DNA of 64,000 bases, taken from the NCBI RefSeq assembly GCF_009600605.1, contig NZ_VWNA01000001.1, positions 496,001 through 560,000 on the forward strand, read 5' to 3'. The position numbers were made by a program, and so were the translations under genes. The notes beneath the pieces were generated by a model. That model did no database searches. It was not told where the DNA came from and was given only the letters and a program-made list of their open reading frames with translations. Of the stretch, positions 9,096-20,029 are shown piece by piece (position 1 is the stretch's first letter; each line of letters begins with the position of its first letter). This DNA is from Segnochrobactrum spirostomi. GTDB taxonomy: Bacteria > Pseudomonadota > Alphaproteobacteria > Rhizobiales > Segnochrobactraceae.

Positions 9096-10082
9096 ATGTC
9101 CGTCCCCCTCCAACACGATCGCCCCGTCCCGAGCGTTAGCCGCGGCGCCGCGCCGCTCGTGGAAGCCCTGGTCCGCGACGCCGAGCTCCTGCGCCTCAGC
9201 GTGTCGCGCGGCGCGCTCGGCGAGCGTCTTGTCGATGCCGGCGCGAAATGCCTCGGCTCCATCGAAGCGGGCCTGAAGATCGCCGAGATCTGCCTCGGCG
9301 GGCTCGGCAGGGTGACCCTCTCAAGCAATTCCGGGCTGCCGAATTGGCCGTTCGCGGTCGAGGTGCGCACCAGCGATCCGGTCATCGCCTGCCTCGGCAG
9401 CCAATATGCCGGCTGGAGCCTGTCCCATTCGGAGGGCGAAACGAACTATTTCGTGCTCGGCTCCGGTCCCGGCCGGGCGGTCGCGGCGGTCGAGGAGCTC
9501 TATGGCGAGCTCGGCTTCCGCGACACCACGGATGAAACCGTGCTGGTGCTCGAGGCCGACGCGCCGCCGCCCGCGCCCCTCGTCGCCCACATCGCCGAGC
9601 AGCTCGGCCTCGCGCCCGAGCGCATCACCTTCATCTATGCCCCGACCTGGAGCCTCGCCGGCGGCACCCAGGTCGTCGCCCGCGTGCTGGAGGTGGCGCT
9701 CCACAAGGCGCACACGCTGCACTTCCCGCTCGAGCACATCGTGGATGGCCTCGCGGTCGCCCCGCTCTCCCCGCCGGTGCCGGACTTCGTCTCGGCGATG
9801 GGGCGCACCAATGACGCCATCATCTATGGCGGGCGCGTGCAGCTCTTCGTCAAAGGTCCAGACGAGGAGGCGCAGTCCCTCGCCCGCCGCCTGCCGAGCC
9901 ACCATTCGAGCGATCACGGCGAGCCGTTCGCCGACATCTTCAAGCGCTTCGGCGGCGACTTCTACAAGATCGACCCGATGCTGTTCTCGCCCGCCGCGGT
10001 GATCGTGACGAATGTCGAAACCGGCCGCACCTTCCGCGCCGGCGCCCTCTATCCGGACCTCATCGATGCGAGCTTCGCCTGA
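9096..10082 (+). CDS. mch: Methenyltetrahydromethanopterin cyclohydrolase
   Basis: 328-residue Mch, which hydrolyses methenyl-H4MPT to formyl-H4MPT between MtdB and the Fhc complex. Family stretches include [20 protein letters not shown] near residue 50, [20 protein letters not shown], a central [20 protein letters not shown] and [19 protein letters not shown]. The ATG at 9096 is preceded by AGGAAAG at a good distance. The frame is open far upstream into the ATP-grasp gene, but that part is Arg/Pro-rich and the ribosome site supports the internal start. The next gene begins 17 bases before its stop. Confidence 0.96.
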   Translation: MSVPLQHDRPVPSVSRGAAPLVEALVRDAELLRLSVSRGALGERLVDAGAKCLGSIEAGLKIAEICLGGLGRVTLSSNSGLPNWPFAVEVRTSDPVIACLGSQYAGWSLSHSEGETNYFVLGSGPGRAVAAVEELYGELGFRDTTDETVLVLEADAPPPAPLVAHIAEQLGLAPERITFIYAPTWSLAGGTQVVARVLEVALHKAHTLHFPLEHIVDGLAVAPLSPPVPDFVSAMGRTNDAIIYGGRVQLFVKGPDEEAQSLARRLPSHHSSDHGEPFADIFKRFGGDFYKIDPMLFSPAAVIVTNVETGRTFRAGALYPDLIDASFA

Positions 10083-11031
10083 GCCGGGGCGCGGCGCCCT
10101 GCGCGTCGCGCTCTTCATCGACGGGGCGGATTGGCACGCCCAGCGCCTCCAGGCAGCGCTCACCGCCGCTGGCGCCGAGGTCACGCGCGCCTCGCTGTCG
10201 CGCTGCCGCTTCGCCACGAACCACCCGGCGGGCATCGCGGTCCACGGCTTCGGCGACGATCTGCCGGACGCCGTGTTCGTGCGCACCGTCGCCGCCGGCA
10301 GCTTCGAGGCGGTGACGCTGCGGCTCGGGGTGCTGCACGCCCTCACCCGCCGCGGGGTGCCGATCTGGAACAGCGCCGCGGCGATCGAAGCCTGCGTGGA
10401 TAAGGCGCAGACGACCTACCGCCTCGCCGCCGCCGGCCTGCCGACCCCCGACACCTGGGCGCTCGAATCCCGCAAGGAGGCCGCCGCCATCGTCGCCGCG
10501 GAGACGGCAGACGGACGGCCGCTCGTGCTGAAGCCGCTGTTCGGCTCGCAAGGCCGCGCCCTCAAGCTCGTCGCCTCGCCCGACGACCTGCCGAGCGCCA
10601 ACGAGGTCTCCGGCGTGTTCTATCTCCAGCGCTTCGAGGGGAGCGATCCCCGCGCGCCCGGCGACGCGTCGGCCTGGCGCGACCACCGTGTGCTCGTCTC
10701 CGGCGGCCGCGCCCTCGCCGGCATGATCCGCGAAGGCGAGACCTGGATTACCAACATCCGCCAGGGTGGACAGGCCATCGCCTGGGAACCCGATGCCGAG
10801 GCGCGACGGCTCGCCGAAGCCGCGGCAGCCGCCTGCGGCGCCGATTATGCAGGAGTGGACCTGATCCGCACCCGCGACGGAGGCTGGTCGATCCTCGAGG
10901 TCAATTCGATGCCGGCCTGGTCCGGGCTCCAGAGCGTCGTCGAGATGGATCTCACCGCGGCCATCGCCGGCGATTTCCTCGCGGCCGTGCGGCGCGCGAA
11001 GGGTTTGCGGCCCCAGGCGGTCGGCGCGTGA
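10066..11031 (+). CDS. orf5: RimK-type ATP-grasp ligase (Orf5 of C1 islands)
   Basis: 321-residue ATP-grasp protein of the RimK group, matching Orf5 of methylotroph H4MPT islands; RimK-type enzymes add amino acids such as glutamate to a carboxylate. ATP-binding stretches are [20 protein letters not shown], a YLQRFEG strand and the metal-binding end [18 protein letters not shown]. By context it probably adds glutamates or a similar side chain to methylofuran or dephosphotetrahydromethanopterin; the substrate is inferred. I placed the start at ATG 10066, overlapping mch by 17 bases; its stop overlaps the orf7 start by 4 bases (GTGA). Confidence 0.87.
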   Translation: MRASPEPGRGALRVALFIDGADWHAQRLQAALTAAGAEVTRASLSRCRFATNHPAGIAVHGFGDDLPDAVFVRTVAAGSFEAVTLRLGVLHALTRRGVPIWNSAAAIEACVDKAQTTYRLAAAGLPTPDTWALESRKEAAAIVAAETADGRPLVLKPLFGSQGRALKLVASPDDLPSANEVSGVFYLQRFEGSDPRAPGDASAWRDHRVLVSGGRALAGMIREGETWITNIRQGGQAIAWEPDAEARRLAEAAAAACGADYAGVDLIRTRDGGWSILEVNSMPAWSGLQSVVEMDLTAAIAGDFLAAVRRAKGLRPQAVGA

Positions 11032-11897
11032 GCCCGGCCGCCTCCTCGGTCTGGATCGCCGACGCCTTCCGCGCCGCCTGCCGCGACGAACTCGCCGCGC
11101 TGAAGCCCGGCAACGTCCACCGCCATGCCGACGGCCACCGCATGACGATCGCCGATTTCGAGGCGAGCGCCGACGCCGCGGCCCCGGCGATCGCGGAATC
11201 GGGCGCGCGCGTCGGGCTGCGGATCCTCGCCGCCGTCGAGGCGACCTTCGCGGCGGTCGGCACCAACACCAATCTCGGCATCGTGCTGCTCGCCGCCCCG
11301 CTCGCGGTCGCCGCCGAGCGCGGACCGCCCGGTTCGCTTCGGGACACGCTCCCCGCCGTCCTGTCGGGGCTCGACCGCCGCGACGCGGCGCTGGCCTTCC
11401 GCGCCATCGCCCGCGCCAATCCGGCCGGCCTCGGACGCACGTCGGCCCACGACGTCCACGACGAGCCGGCGATCACCCTCCTTGCCGCCATGGAGGCCGC
11501 CGCGGAGCGCGACCGCATCGCCCAGCAATATGCGAGCCGCTACGAGGACATCTTCGCGACCGGCCTGCCCGCCCTCGCCGCCGCCCTCGGCCCGCTGCGG
11601 CCGTGGGAAGTTGCACTCGACCCGGCCACCCAGGCTACCCTCGAAGCGGCGACGACGGCGGTGCACATGGCCTTCCTGACCGCCTTCCCCGACAGCCACA
11701 TCGCCCGCAAGCACGGGATCGAGGCGGCGGCGGTCGTGCAGCGGGAAGCGGCGAGGCTCGTCGCGGAGGGCCGCGACGCGGACCACGCGGCTCTACTCGC
11801 TTTCGACGCCTCGCTGAAAGCCCGCGGCCTCAATCCGGGCACGACGGCGGACCTGACCGTCACGACGCTGTTCGCGGCACGGCTCGGCGCGATCTGA
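11028..11897 (+). CDS. orf7: CitG-like triphosphoribosyl transferase family protein (Orf7 of C1 islands)
   Basis: 289-residue all-alpha protein related to CitG/MdcB (triphosphoribosyl-dephospho-CoA synthase), as Orf7 of methylotroph C1 islands. Family features are the N-terminal LAALKPGNVHRHADGHRMT, the middle TNTNLGIVLLAAPLA and FPDSHIARKHG toward the C-terminus. A cofactor-synthesis role is likely from position, but its reaction here is not known to me. It starts with GTG overlapping the orf5 stop. It is the last plus-strand gene of the cluster; a fae gene, often next in methylotrophs, is not found here, and lipB converges three bases after the stop. Confidence 0.85.
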   Translation: MSPAASSVWIADAFRAACRDELAALKPGNVHRHADGHRMTIADFEASADAAAPAIAESGARVGLRILAAVEATFAAVGTNTNLGIVLLAAPLAVAAERGPPGSLRDTLPAVLSGLDRRDAALAFRAIARANPAGLGRTSAHDVHDEPAITLLAAMEAAAERDRIAQQYASRYEDIFATGLPALAAALGPLRPWEVALDPATQATLEAATTAVHMAFLTAFPDSHIARKHGIEAAAVVQREAARLVAEGRDADHAALLAFDASLKARGLNPGTTADLTVTTLFAARLGAI

Positions 11898-11900
11898 GCC

Positions 11901-12608
11901 TCAGGCCGGCACGGCGACGGTTTCGCCGAAAATCCGCTCGAACGAGGCCCGCAGCACGGAATCGACTTCGGGCATCGTCACCGGCAAACCGAGATCGACG
12001 AGGCTGGTGACGCCGTGGTCGGCGACCCCACACGGCACGATGCCGCCGAAATGCGAGAGGTCCGGCTCGACGTTCAGCGAGATGCCGTGGAAGCTCACCC
12101 AGCGGCGCACGCGGATGCCGATCGCAGCGATCTTCTCCTCGGCGTCCACGCCCTTGTCCGGCCGGCGCACCCAGACGCCGACGCGATCCTCGCGCCGCTC
12201 GCCGCGCACGTGGAATTGCCACAGCGTATCGATCAGCCAGGCCTCGAGCGACGCGATGAAGACCCGAAGGTCGCGCCGGCGCCGGCCGAGATCGAGCATG
12301 ACATAGGCCACGCGCTGACCCGGCCCGTGATAGGTGTATTGGCCCCCGCGGCCGGCCTCGAAGACGGGAAAGCGCTGCGGATCGGTGAGATCGGCGGCCT
12401 TGGCGCTGGTGCCCGCCGTGTAGAGCGGCGGATGCTCGACCAGCCAGACCCGCTCCGCGGCCTCGCCAGCGGCGATCGCGGCGGCCCGCGCCTCCATGAC
12501 GGCGAGCGCGGCGGGATAATCGGTGAAGCCCTCGGAGATCGCCCACTCGACGGGCGGCGAGCCGGCCGCGGGCAGGAACCGCGTCTCGATCTCGTCTCTC
12601 GCCGCCAT
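11901..12608 (-). CDS. lipB: Octanoyl-[acyl carrier protein]-protein transferase
   Basis: 235-residue LipB, which moves octanoyl from ACP to lipoyl domains, the first step of protein lipoylation in the cytoplasm. Signatures are the [12 protein letters not shown] loop near residue 85, the active-site region with lysine and following [17 protein letters not shown], and the catalytic-cysteine segment [13 protein letters not shown] near residue 195. The length is typical. It reads toward orf7 with only three bases between the stops. The upstream degP terminator at 12710-12748 separates it from degP, so it should have its own promoter in 12609-12710. Confidence 0.96.
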   Translation of the reverse strand: MAARDEIETRFLPAAGSPPVEWAISEGFTDYPAALAVMEARAAAIAAGEAAERVWLVEHPPLYTAGTSAKAADLTDPQRFPVFEAGRGGQYTYHGPGQRVAYVMLDLGRRRRDLRVFIASLEAWLIDTLWQFHVRGERREDRVGVWVRRPDKGVDAEEKIAAIGIRVRRWVSFHGISLNVEPDLSHFGGIVPCGVADHGVTSLVDLGLPVTMPEVDSVLRASFERIFGETVAVPA

Positions 12609-12709
12609 GCCGCTCCGCTCCGTCCGCTCGAACTCCCGTCCATATATGATGGCGGGGCCCGCGCGGCCAGAGCTTGGACTTGCTCGAAATCAGCGCCCGG
12701 CCACCCCCC

Positions 12710-12748
12710 AAAAAAGAAATCCCCCGAACCGCTTGGCCGGGGGATTTC
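12710..12748 (-). terminator. Rho-independent terminator after degP
   Basis: An inverted repeat GAAATCCCCC ... GGGGGATTTC at 12716-12748, with a GC-rich loop, is followed on the minus strand by six T (plus-strand A at 12710-12715). It lies 27 bases beyond the degP stop, in the right orientation to end the thyA/hfl/degP transcript. Confidence 0.85.
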
Positions 12749-12774
12749 GAATCGTCCGTCAGAAGGATGGCGGA

Positions 12775-14409
<1,635 letters not shown>

Positions 14410-14576
14410 CGGAACGTCTCCTCGAAGCCTTCGCGTCCCCGCAAGGCGCGATGCAAGGCGCGGTCAACGAACGCGCGGATGGCCGGGCGACGACCGCCCC
14501 TCCCGTTCCATCCGCGCGCATCATCTCAAGACGGGTCGGCGACAAACACGGCGAATGAACGGCAGGGCCGCTCCCT

Positions 14577-14762
14577 TCAGCCGCGCACCACCCAGACGAG
14601 CGCGACGCCGAGCGCCAGGGCGACGATGCCGCCGATCCGGAGCGCCGTTTCCGGCGTCTCGATCGCCCGCTGCATCATCCGCTTCAGCGAACCCGGCGCC
14701 GCCGCGTAGAGCGTGCCCTCGATCGCGAGAACGAGACCGAGCGCCACCACGAAATCGCTCAT
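14577..14762 (-). CDS. DUF2065 small membrane protein
   Basis: 61-residue protein, MSDFVVALGLVLAIEGTLYA at its start, with two predicted membrane helices (residues about 3-22 and 40-58) joined by a short loop containing PGSLKRMMQRAIETP. It matches the DUF2065 family, whose function is unknown but which is often found between hflC and degP as here. ATG 14762 is the likely start; the open frame reaches back 12 more codons. It may be a partner of the HflKC complex, by context only. Confidence 0.83.
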   Translation of the reverse strand: MSDFVVALGLVLAIEGTLYAAAPGSLKRMMQRAIETPETALRIGGIVALALGVALVWVVRG

Positions 14763-14856
14763 GGTGCTCGTCCCGTCCCGCAACTGTGGTTGCCGCAATC
14801 CCCGCGCCGCATGCGTCCCGCCGCGGAGGCGGGACGCGGCAGCCGCTCGCCCCGCC

Positions 14857-15786
14857 TCACGGCGCGGTGGGCGCTGGGACCGCCGGCCCGGGCGTCGTCG
14901 CGGGCGGCAGCGTCACGCCACCGCCGGCGCCGATCGGATCGTTGAAGTAGCGGAAGAATTGCGACTTCGGCGAGAGCACGAGCTGCGTTCCGTCGGGCTT
15001 CAGCGCCTCTCGATAAGCTTGCATCGAGCGGTAGAAGATGAAGAAGGACGGGTCACGGCCATAGGCGGCGGAGAACACCGCACTGCGCCGGGCGTCGCCG
15101 TCGCCGCGCAGCTCTTCCGAGGTCTTGTTCGCCTCAGCGACGATGACGGTCGCCTGACGATCGGCCTGGGCACGGATGCGGCGGGCCGCCTCCTCACCCT
15201 GGGCGCGGATCTCGGTCGCCTCGCGCTCGCGCTCGGTCTGCATGCGGCGATAGATCGCCTGGCTGTTCGCCTCCGGCAGATCGGCGCGGCGGATGCGCAC
15301 GTCGACGATGGTCACGCCGATGCCCTGGGCGCGGCGCTCCACCTCCTGGCGGATGCGTTCCATGAGCTGCGGGCGATCGTCGCGCACCACCGCGATGAAG
15401 GTCGCGTCGGCGAGCACCGAGCGCACCGCGGACTGCACAAAGGTCGAGAGCCGGCGGTTGCCGTCCGGAACGTTGTTGACGGTCTGGTAGAACAGAACCG
15501 GGTTCTGGATGCGGTAGCGGGCGAAGGCATCGACCACGAGCCGCTTCTGATCGGAGGCGATCGCCTCGAGCTGGGGCACGTCGAGCTCCAGGATGCGCTT
15601 GTCCAGGGTGACGACGTTCTGGACGAAGGGAACCTTGAAATAGAGCCCCGGCTGGGTGACCGAGCGGCGCACCTGACCGAACTGCAGGACGATCGCCTGA
15701 TCGGTCGGGTAGACCACGAAGATGGACGAATAAGCGACGATCGCCACGAGCGCGGCGACGATCAAACCGACGATGCCGCCCCTCAT
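14857..15786 (-). CDS. hflC: HflC, membrane protease modulator
   Basis: 309-residue SPFH/Band-7 protein. With HflK it forms the membrane assembly that surrounds and modulates FtsH. One N-terminal membrane anchor (residues about 4-24, GIVGLIVAALVAIVAYSSIF), then the Band-7 domain with VVYPTDQAIVLQFGQVRRS and the typical RADLPEANSQAIYRRMQTER. A coiled coil rich in Arg/Glu/Ala follows (about 180-235) and the C-terminus is Pro/Ala-rich. Its ATG overlaps the hflK stop in ATGA, so translation is coupled. Confidence 0.95.
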   Translation of the reverse strand: MRGGIVGLIVAALVAIVAYSSIFVVYPTDQAIVLQFGQVRRSVTQPGLYFKVPFVQNVVTLDKRILELDVPQLEAIASDQKRLVVDAFARYRIQNPVLFYQTVNNVPDGNRRLSTFVQSAVRSVLADATFIAVVRDDRPQLMERIRQEVERRAQGIGVTIVDVRIRRADLPEANSQAIYRRMQTEREREATEIRAQGEEAARRIRAQADRQATVIVAEANKTSEELRGDGDARRSAVFSAAYGRDPSFFIFYRSMQAYREALKPDGTQLVLSPKSQFFRYFNDPIGAGGGVTLPPATTPGPAVPAPTAP

Positions 15787-17003
15787 TGTGCGGCCTCCGT
15801 GCTCGCGCCGGTCGACGGCTGCGACAGGGGCGCGGTGCTCGACGCGCCGTTGGACGTGGACTGGACCCGGGGCCCGGCCCTCAGACCGTCGAGCGGCAGG
15901 TAGGGAACGACGCCGTTCGCGCCCGCCGCTTCGTCGATGATGATCTTGTTGGTCGAGCCCAACACGCCCTCCATGGTCTCCAGATAGAGGCGCTCGCGCG
16001 TCACATCCGGAGCCTTGCGGTATTCTTCGTAGATCTTGAGGAAGCGGTCCGCCTGGCCTTCGGCCTCGGCGATCGCGCGGTCGCGGTAGGCGTTGGCAGC
16101 CTCGGTGATCTGCGAGGCCTCGCCGCGCGCCTCCGGCACCACGCGGTTGGCGTAGGCCTGGGCCTCGTTGCGCACCCGCTCCTGATCGGCGCGCGCCGCC
16201 TGGACATCGCGGAAGGCGTCGATGACCTGCTGCGGCGGGTCGACCTTCAGCATCTGGACCTGGGTGATTTCGATGCCCGACTGGTAGCTGTCGAGGGCGC
16301 GCTGCATCAGCGCCTGAACATCCGCCTGCACCTGCTCGCGCTGATCGGTGAGGATGCGCTGGATGTCGGTGCGACCGACGATCTCGCGCATGGCGCTCTC
16401 GGCGATCGCCTTCACCGTGCTCTCGGGGTTCTGGATGTTGAACAGATAATCGGGCGCGTTCGAAATGCGCCACAACACCTTGAAGTCGACGTCGACGATG
16501 TTCTCGTCGCCGGTGAGCATCAGGCTCTCCTCCGGCACGTCGACGCCCGTCGCCGGGCCGCCGCGCACGGGCTCGATCTCGCGCATGCCGACCGTCGTCT
16601 CGCGCATGCGCAGCACGTCCGGCGTCTCGACCGAACCGACCGGATAGGGCCAGTTGTAGTTGAGGCCCGGCTGCGTCATGCCGACATAGCGGCCGAACAC
16701 GAGTTGAACGCCGACTTCGCCCTGTTCCACCCGGTAGAAACCGGTGGCGAGCCAGATCGCGACGACCGCGACGCCGGCGACCGCAACGGTACGCCAGCCG
16801 AGGCCGCCACCGCCGCCGCCCGGCAGAACCTGCCGCAGGCGTTCCTGGCTGCGGCGCAGAAGCTCCTCGAGATCAGGCGGGCCCGAATTGTTGTTGCCCC
16901 GCTGCGGGCCGCTGCCCCAGGGGCCGCCGCTGTTGTTGCCGCCGCCTCCCCACGGGCCGCCGCCCTTCCAGCCGCCGCCGCCGCTCTGATTGCTCCAGGG
17001 CAT
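15783..17003 (-). CDS. hflK: HflK, membrane protease modulator
   Basis: 406-residue Band-7 protein, partner of HflC. The N-terminal 60 residues are low-complexity Gly/Pro/Asn/Trp (WKGGGPWGGGGNNSGGPWG), usual for HflK. A membrane helix follows near residues 78-97 (VAVAGVAVVAIWLATGF), then the Band-7 domain with YRVEQGEVGVQLVFGRYV and a coiled coil. I chose ATG 17003 (MPWSNQSGGGG); an in-frame start eight codons upstream is less likely. The 165-base gap to folA may hold a promoter. Confidence 0.94.
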   Translation of the reverse strand: MPWSNQSGGGGWKGGGPWGGGGNNSGGPWGSGPQRGNNNSGPPDLEELLRRSQERLRQVLPGGGGGGLGWRTVAVAGVAVVAIWLATGFYRVEQGEVGVQLVFGRYVGMTQPGLNYNWPYPVGSVETPDVLRMRETTVGMREIEPVRGGPATGVDVPEESLMLTGDENIVDVDFKVLWRISNAPDYLFNIQNPESTVKAIAESAMREIVGRTDIQRILTDQREQVQADVQALMQRALDSYQSGIEITQVQMLKVDPPQQVIDAFRDVQAARADQERVRNEAQAYANRVVPEARGEASQITEAANAYRDRAIAEAEGQADRFLKIYEEYRKAPDVTRERLYLETMEGVLGSTNKIIIDEAAGANGVVPYLPLDGLRAGPRVQSTSNGASSTAPLSQPSTGASTEAAQ

Positions 17004-17168
17004 TCTCGCTCCTCGGTTCCCGCACACGATGGGGGCCGTCGCATGGGATGTCCGGCCGCTCGTGCAACGTCCGCCGCGTTATAGGGGCTACGCCGCCGGC
17101 TTTCAAACCGAGCCGCCGGGCTCCGCTCCGGCCCGCATGGTCCAAGGTGGTGAAGGGGATAGCGATCG

Positions 17169-17705
17169 TCAACGCTCGGTCGGTGCCGCAAGCGGCACAC
17201 GGCGCACATAATCCACGAACGAGACGGGCGCGCTGTCGCGCTCGCCGCGGACCGGGCCGCTTCGCTCCGTCTCGCGCCACAGGGCCGGATCGATCGCCGG
17301 GAAGAGAACGTCGCCGTCGGGCACGGCGTGGACCTCGGTGATGCGCAGTGCCGCCGCCTGCCCGATCAGGGCCGAGAAGATCTCGCCGCCGCCGATCACC
17401 ATGATCGCCGCAACGCCGCGCTCGGCGGCCTTGCCGTCGGCAATCTCCAGGCCGGCCTCGAGCGATGGCGCGGCGATCACGCCATCGGCCGCAAACGCCG
17501 CGTCGCGCGTGACGACGATGGTGTCGCGCCCCGGCAGCGGGCGACCGATCGACGCATAAGTCTTGCGGCCCATCAGCACCGGATGGCCGGTGGTGATCGC
17601 GCGGAAGCGCTTGAGATCGCTGGAGAGGTGCCACGGCATCCCGCCCGCGGCGCCGATCACGCCGTTCTCGGCGACCGCCGCGACGAGGACGAGGCCGGCT
17701 TTCAT
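17169..17705 (-). CDS. folA: Dihydrofolate reductase
   Basis: 178-residue DHFR, which reduces dihydrofolate with NADPH. Typical features: [20 protein letters not shown] at the N-terminus, [20 protein letters not shown] with the substrate-binding Arg, [15 protein letters not shown], and the nucleotide loop [14 protein letters not shown] near residue 100. ATG 17705 overlaps the thyA stop (ATGA). ThyA produces the dihydrofolate that this enzyme recycles, so the coupling fits. Confidence 0.96.
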   Translation of the reverse strand: MKAGLVLVAAVAENGVIGAAGGMPWHLSSDLKRFRAITTGHPVLMGRKTYASIGRPLPGRDTIVVTRDAAFAADGVIAAPSLEAGLEIADGKAAERGVAAIMVIGGGEIFSALIGQAAALRITEVHAVPDGDVLFPAIDPALWRETERSGPVRGERDSAPVSFVDYVRRVPLAAPTER

Positions 17706-18496
17706 ACCGCGACCTCGGCCTTGATCGCCGGATGCGGGTCGTACCCGTGGACCGCGATGTCCTCGTATTCGATCGCGAAGAGGTCGCGCTTGTCCGTCTT
17801 GATCTCGAGCCGCGGCAGAGGCCGCAGCGACCGGGACAATTGCTCGCGGGTCTGCTCGAGATGGTTCGAATAGAGGTGGGCGTCGCCGAGGGTGTGGACG
17901 AAATCCCCGGGCTCGAGCCCGGTCGCGTGGGCGACGAGGTGCGTCAGCAGCGCGTAGGAGGCGATGTTGAACGGCACGCCGAGGAAGACGTCGGCCGAGC
18001 GCTGATAAAGCTGGCAGGAAAGCCGTCCGTTCGCGACGTAGAACTGGAACAGGAGGTGGCAGGGCGGCAGCGCCATCGCCGGCACGTCCGCGGGGTTCCA
18101 GGCCGAGACGACGAGGCGGCGCGAATCCGGGTTGCGGCGGATCTGGGCGAGCACGTCGGAGATCTGGTCGATCACACGCCCGTCGGGCGCCTCCCACGAG
18201 CGCCATTGGCGGCCATAGACGGGTCCGAGCTCGCCGTTCTCGTCGGCCCATTCGTCCCAGATGCTGACGCCGTTGTCCTTGAGATAGCGGATGTTGGTCT
18301 CGCCGCGCAGGAACCACAGCAGTTCGTGGACGATCGAGCGGATGTGGAGGCGCTTCGTCGTGACGAGGGGGAAGCCCTCGGCGAGGTCGAACCGCATCTG
18401 ATGGCCGAACACCGAGAGGGTGCCCGTGCCGGTGCGGTCTTCCTTGGCGACGCCCTCGTCGAGGATCCGCCTCATCAGGTCGTGGTACTGGCGCAT
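17702..18496 (-). CDS. thyA: Thymidylate synthase
   Basis: 264-residue ThyA, same length as the E. coli enzyme. It methylates dUMP using methylene-tetrahydrofolate. Catalytic cysteine is in [14 protein letters not shown]; the phosphate-binding segment is [18 protein letters not shown], and the end [18 protein letters not shown] is typical. I chose ATG 18496 ([20 protein letters not shown]); the open frame continues upstream but has no family similarity. It begins the minus-strand thyA-folA-hflK-hflC-DUF2065-degP series and is divergent from ssrA. Confidence 0.97.
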   Translation of the reverse strand: MRQYHDLMRRILDEGVAKEDRTGTGTLSVFGHQMRFDLAEGFPLVTTKRLHIRSIVHELLWFLRGETNIRYLKDNGVSIWDEWADENGELGPVYGRQWRSWEAPDGRVIDQISDVLAQIRRNPDSRRLVVSAWNPADVPAMALPPCHLLFQFYVANGRLSCQLYQRSADVFLGVPFNIASYALLTHLVAHATGLEPGDFVHTLGDAHLYSNHLEQTREQLSRSLRPLPRLEIKTDKRDLFAIEYEDIAVHGYDPHPAIKAEVAV

Positions 18497-18681
18497 CGTT
18501 CCACCTTCAGCGGCGACCCGCACGCCGCATGCAGCGACGAACGGGGCGGCCGATTCGCAGGCCGGACAAGATCGCACGAAAGCCGCGCCGTCGGCGAGGC
18601 GCGCGGTCCCGCCCAGGGTGTGGATAAGGCGGGGCCACATCCAGCGTCGCCGGGCTTCCCGCGGGAAGATGCCGTTCGCCC

Positions 18682-18710
18682 TTCCGAAATCCGCGCGGGC
18701 GTCCTATATT
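18682..18710 (+). promoter_or_regulatory. Probable ssrA promoter
   Basis: A TATATT -10 box at 18705-18710 with a weak -35 (TTCCGA, 18682-18687) at 17-base spacing. It would start transcription near 18717, just before the folded acceptor part of tmRNA. The -10 is one of few AT-rich hexamers in this gap. Confidence 0.5.
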
Positions 18711-18716
18711 CGGTTC

Positions 18717-19035
18717 GCTGGCGACGGTCAGCTATGGCGATAAATGGTCGGCGTAATAAACCTTTCGGACCCGGGGGCGGTACCCGGCGCCTCCACCAGA
18801 GCCCACGCGAACGAGCGTGGGTTGCGGCGGGGGCGAAATAGGATCGACGAGGGTGTAAAGGTCGTTCTTTCGCTCGGCATGGTACCGCCGATATCGGACC
18901 AAACCTATAGTTGCGAATGACAACTATGCTCCGGTGGCTGTCGCCGCGTAATGCGGTGCCGGTAACGGAAATCAAGTCCTGAGGGGTAGCACTTTCAGGC
19001 GGGGTCCGAGGGCACCTGGCAACAGAAGCCCTCAC
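18717..19035 (+). ncRNA. ssrA: Transfer-messenger RNA, circularly permuted two-piece form
   Basis: tmRNA rescues stalled ribosomes and tags the product for proteolysis. The gene is permuted as in other alphaproteobacteria: the acceptor piece comes first and ends in ACCA at 18795-18798, with T-arm CCGGG-loop-CCCGG before it. A 30-base spacer (18799-18828) forms a CCCACGC/GCGTGGG hairpin. The coding piece begins at 18829. The acceptor stem pairs GGGGGCG (18829-18835) with CGCCTCC (18788-18794), including the conserved third G-U pair. The tag frame 18913-18948 plus TAA encodes ANDNYAPVAVAA, with the resume codon GCG. The 5' and 3' ends given are estimates; the mature pieces arise by processing. 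Confidence 0.92.
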
Positions 19036-19239
19036 TTTCCCCTTCCCGACGGGGAACGGCGATCCGCAAGGAAGATCGCCGCCAGGCCGCGGATCTCAAG
19101 GCTACCGTGTTTCTCCGCGTATCTCTCGCGTGGGCGCGTTGGTCGCGGATCGGGCCTCGGGTTCATCGGGGTCCGGCCGACAACGGCGGAAAGCGGGCCT
19201 ACCGGAATTTCTCGTGTGGGCGCCAGGATCGCCGGAGAT

Positions 19240-19821
19240 ATGGCCGAAGACCTCATCCGCGAAGACCTCATCCGCTACGACGTGCTCGTCCAAGAGGCGC
19301 TGCGCGGCGTTGTCAAAAAGGTGCTGGTCGAGGCCTCCCATGCGGGGCTTCCCGGCGAACATCATTTCTTCATCGCCTTCAACACAACCGCGCCAGGCGT
19401 GCGGATCTCGTCTCGGCTCCGGCAGAAATATCCGGAGGAGATGACGGTCGTGCTCCAGCACCAGTTCTGGGAGCTCAATGTCAGCGACACCGCCTTCGAG
19501 GTCGGCCTGTCGTTCGGCGGGGTTCCGGAGAAGCTCTATATCCCCTTCAACGCTGTGAAGGGTTTCTTCGATCCGTCGGTGCAGTTCGGCCTCCAGTTCG
19601 ATCCGGAGCACGACCGCGGCGCCGAGGCGGAGCAGCCGGTCGCCGGTCCGACGCCGCTGCCGGCCCGCGCCGTGGAGCCCGCCGCGGCGCCCGAGCAGGC
19701 CGCTTCGCCGGCTGCCGCCGCCGAGGCGAGCGACAAGCCGACGGCGAAGCCCGACGCCGCGCCGGGCGAGAATGCCGGGGCCGCCGTCGTCTCCCTCGAC
19801 GCCTTCCGCCGCAAACCCTGA
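19240..19821 (+). CDS. sspB: SspB, ClpXP adaptor for ssrA-tagged proteins
   Basis: 193-residue alpha-type SspB. It binds the ssrA tag and delivers tagged proteins to ClpXP. The substrate-binding domain (about residues 5-120) shows VLVEASHAGLPGEHHFFIAF, TAPGVRISSRLRQKYPEEMT and QFWELNVSDTAFEVGLSFGG. A long Ala/Pro linker follows, and the C-terminal VVSLDAFRRKP matches the ClpX-binding (XB) motif. I prefer ATG 19240, which has GGAG close upstream; GTG 19216 is an alternative. It follows ssrA directly on the same strand, so tag and adaptor are encoded together. Confidence 0.94.
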   Translation: MAEDLIREDLIRYDVLVQEALRGVVKKVLVEASHAGLPGEHHFFIAFNTTAPGVRISSRLRQKYPEEMTVVLQHQFWELNVSDTAFEVGLSFGGVPEKLYIPFNAVKGFFDPSVQFGLQFDPEHDRGAEAEQPVAGPTPLPARAVEPAAAPEQAASPAAAAEASDKPTAKPDAAPGENAGAAVVSLDAFRRKP

Positions 19822-19837
19822 GCGCACGGGCGGCGCG

Positions 19838-20029
19838 ATGGGCGACATCGTCAATCTGCGTCAGGCCCGCAAGCGCAAAGCCCGCGCCGAGCGCGAGGCC
19901 GCGGCAGACGCCAACCGCGTCGCCTTCGGCCGCACCAAGGCGGAGCGGAACGCCACCCGCGACGAGACCGAGCGCTCCGAGCGGCGGCTCGACGCGCACC
20001 GGCTCGCGCGGGACGACCTCGAAGACTGA
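19838..20029 (+). CDS. DUF4169 small charged protein
   Basis: 63 residues, starting MGDIVNLRQARKRKARAERE, nearly all charged or Ala, predicted as one long helix. It matches the DUF4169 family, small proteins of unknown function in alphaproteobacteria. It lies 16 bases after sspB on the same strand and probably in its transcript. The next gene, a ribbon-helix-helix protein, is also a usual neighbour. Confidence 0.8.
   Translation: MGDIVNLRQARKRKARAEREAAADANRVAFGRTKAERNATRDETERSERRLDAHRLARDDLED

Noticed and set aside
7623-10082. A designed ATP-grasp/Mch fusion protein
   Set aside because: The linker reads like wrong-frame sequence and mch has its own start with AGGAAAG; kept only as a possibility in the findings.
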